Shown piece by piece: positions 6,036 to 6,889 of a stretch of DNA of 6,889 bases (position 1 is the stretch's first letter; every line of letters begins with the position of its first letter). The DNA comes from CAYRIF01 sp964424205 (GTDB taxonomy: Bacteria > Bacteroidota > Bacteroidia > Cytophagales > Cyclobacteriaceae), in assembly GCA_964424205.1 (NCBI GenBank), contig CAYRIF010000203.1:1-6889 (forward strand). Reading direction: 5' to 3'. The position numbers and the translations under genes are program-made. Under the pieces are notes generated by a model. It made no database searches and was not told the DNA's origin. It saw only the letters and a list, made by a program, of their open reading frames with translations.

Positions 6036-6889
6036 ATGAATTTCGAAACAGCACTTAGCAAGGATAAAATATTTTCTGTGGTCAAGCAGAGTGCCGAAAA
6101 TCTTGGGCTGGAGACCTATATTGTAGGAGGTTATGTGCGGGATTTAATCTTAAAAAGACCTTCCAAAGACATAGATTTTGTTTGTATAGGTAGCGGGATA
6201 GCGCTTGCCAAAGAAGTATCCAGAAACTTGAGAAACCAAAAAGTTTCAGTCTTTAAAAATTACGGTACTGCCATGCTTACTTCTGGCGATTGGGAACTGG
6301 AATTTGTAGGGGCTAGAAAAGAATCGTATCAAAGAAACTCTCGAAAACCGATTGTAGAAGATGGAACGCTGGCAGATGATCAAAATCGTAGAGACTTCAC
6401 GATCAACGCCATGGCAATTAGTTTGAATGCTGATAATTATGGAGCACTAGTGGATCCTTTTGATGGTGTAAAAGACCTGAAAAAGAAAATTATCAAAACG
6501 CCACTTGATCCACACGTCACTTTTTCAGATGACCCTTTGCGTATGATGCGAGCCATTCGGTTTTCGTCCCAATTAGGGTTCGATATTGCGCCTGATACTT
6601 TCGAAGCCATCACCGAAAATGTGGATAGGCTTGATATCATTTCCAAAGAGCGAATCATTGATGAACTCAATAAAATAACTCTTTCTAACCCACCATCTTA
6701 TGGGTTCAAATTACTTTTTTATGCCGGGATTCTAAAGAAAATATTTCCTGAAATGGTGGCGTTGCATGGTGTGGAAACCATTGGTAAAAAATCGCACAAA
6801 GATAATTTTTACCATACACTTCAGGTATTGGATAATATTTCAAAGGTTACCGATGATTTATGGCTTCGTTGGGCAGCAATTTTACATGA
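6036..6889 (+). CDS. cca: CCA tRNA nucleotidyltransferase (class II, with HD domain), 3'-truncated by the window
   Basis: I translated 284 complete codons from ATG 6036; the frame stays open to the window edge. The enzyme adds or repairs the 3' CCA end of tRNAs. The N-terminal nucleotidyltransferase domain shows GG at 31-32, R35-D36 and the metal-binding pair D45-x-D47 (KDIDF), then RRDFTINAMA (118-127), DDPLRMMRAIRF (165-176) and the nucleotide-selecting helix ERIIDEL (205-211), all in class II order. From about 250 an HD phosphohydrolase domain begins (H254, H260, and LH at 283-284 with the next codon starting GA, consistent with an HD pair). This suits a multifunctional CCA enzyme with 2',3'-cyclic phosphodiesterase/phosphatase activity. 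Related proteins are about 470 residues, so roughly 40% is missing. The alternative ATG at 6029 is out of frame and stops after nine codons. No Shine-Dalgarno is obvious. A poly(A) polymerase is the main alternative; the ERxxxEL helix and the HD domain favour CCA addition. Confidence 0.92.
   Translation, partial: MNFETALSKDKIFSVVKQSAENLGLETYIVGGYVRDLILKRPSKDIDFVCIGSGIALAKEVSRNLRNQKVSVFKNYGTAMLTSGDWELEFVGARKESYQRNSRKPIVEDGTLADDQNRRDFTINAMAISLNADNYGALVDPFDGVKDLKKKIIKTPLDPHVTFSDDPLRMMRAIRFSSQLGFDIAPDTFEAITENVDRLDIISKERIIDELNKITLSNPPSYGFKLLFYAGILKKIFPEMVALHGVETIGKKSHKDNFYHTLQVLDNISKVTDDLWLRWAAILH

Noticed and set aside
6437..6670. 77-codon minus-strand frame within the CCA-enzyme gene.
   Set aside because: The plus frame carries the conserved nucleotidyltransferase motifs; the minus frame is a shadow.
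1..6889. Search for CRISPR arrays, tRNAs, toxin-antitoxin pairs or a novel defence cassette.
   Set aside because: No regularly spaced repeats, no cloverleaf, and no uncharacterised gene cluster beyond one propeller gene and DUF4290; the remaining genes are housekeeping.

Overview
The window looks like a low-GC chromosomal segment of a member of the Bacteroidota (Cytophagia-like, rank uncertain). The evidence is a DUF4290 gene (a family I know only from this phylum) fused head-to-tail with murA, no Shine-Dalgarno sequences before the genes, and two perfect matches to the Bacteroidota -7 promoter element TAnnTTTG. The genes are mostly conserved housekeeping functions. I find no defence system, toxin-antitoxin pair, CRISPR array, tRNA or rRNA.

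Layout. Positions 1-396 hold no gene I can support. They contain a short repeat-rich tract: 156-401 is bounded by an 18-bp inverted repeat (16/18 matches) and filled with hairpins, so it resembles a MITE or a decayed insertion-sequence remnant. A minus-strand gene (1305-397) encodes a probably exported phytase-like/SdiA-regulated-type beta-propeller protein, and its stop codon lies inside the right inverted repeat. Upstream of it on the same strand are murA (2694-1387, first committed step of peptidoglycan synthesis) and a DUF4290 gene (3348-2695). The DUF4290 TAG stop directly abuts the murA ATG, so these two are almost certainly one operon. A 258-bp intergenic region (3349-3606) with a candidate promoter and an imperfect inverted repeat separates this cluster from a minus-strand UvrD/PcrA helicase gene (5874-3607). 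A 161-bp divergent spacer with a 13-bp direct repeat then leads to a plus-strand CCA-adding-enzyme gene (from 6036), which is cut by the window end inside its HD domain.

How the genes work together. DUF4290-murA is a cell-envelope operon. The helicase (DNA repair and replication-transcription conflicts) and the CCA enzyme (tRNA 3'-end maturation) are divergently transcribed and may share regulatory DNA, but they are not functionally linked. The points most worth following up are the Cys-to-Asp replacement at the MurA active site, which predicts fosfomycin insensitivity, the internal duplication in DUF4290, and the inverted-repeat element at the left end.
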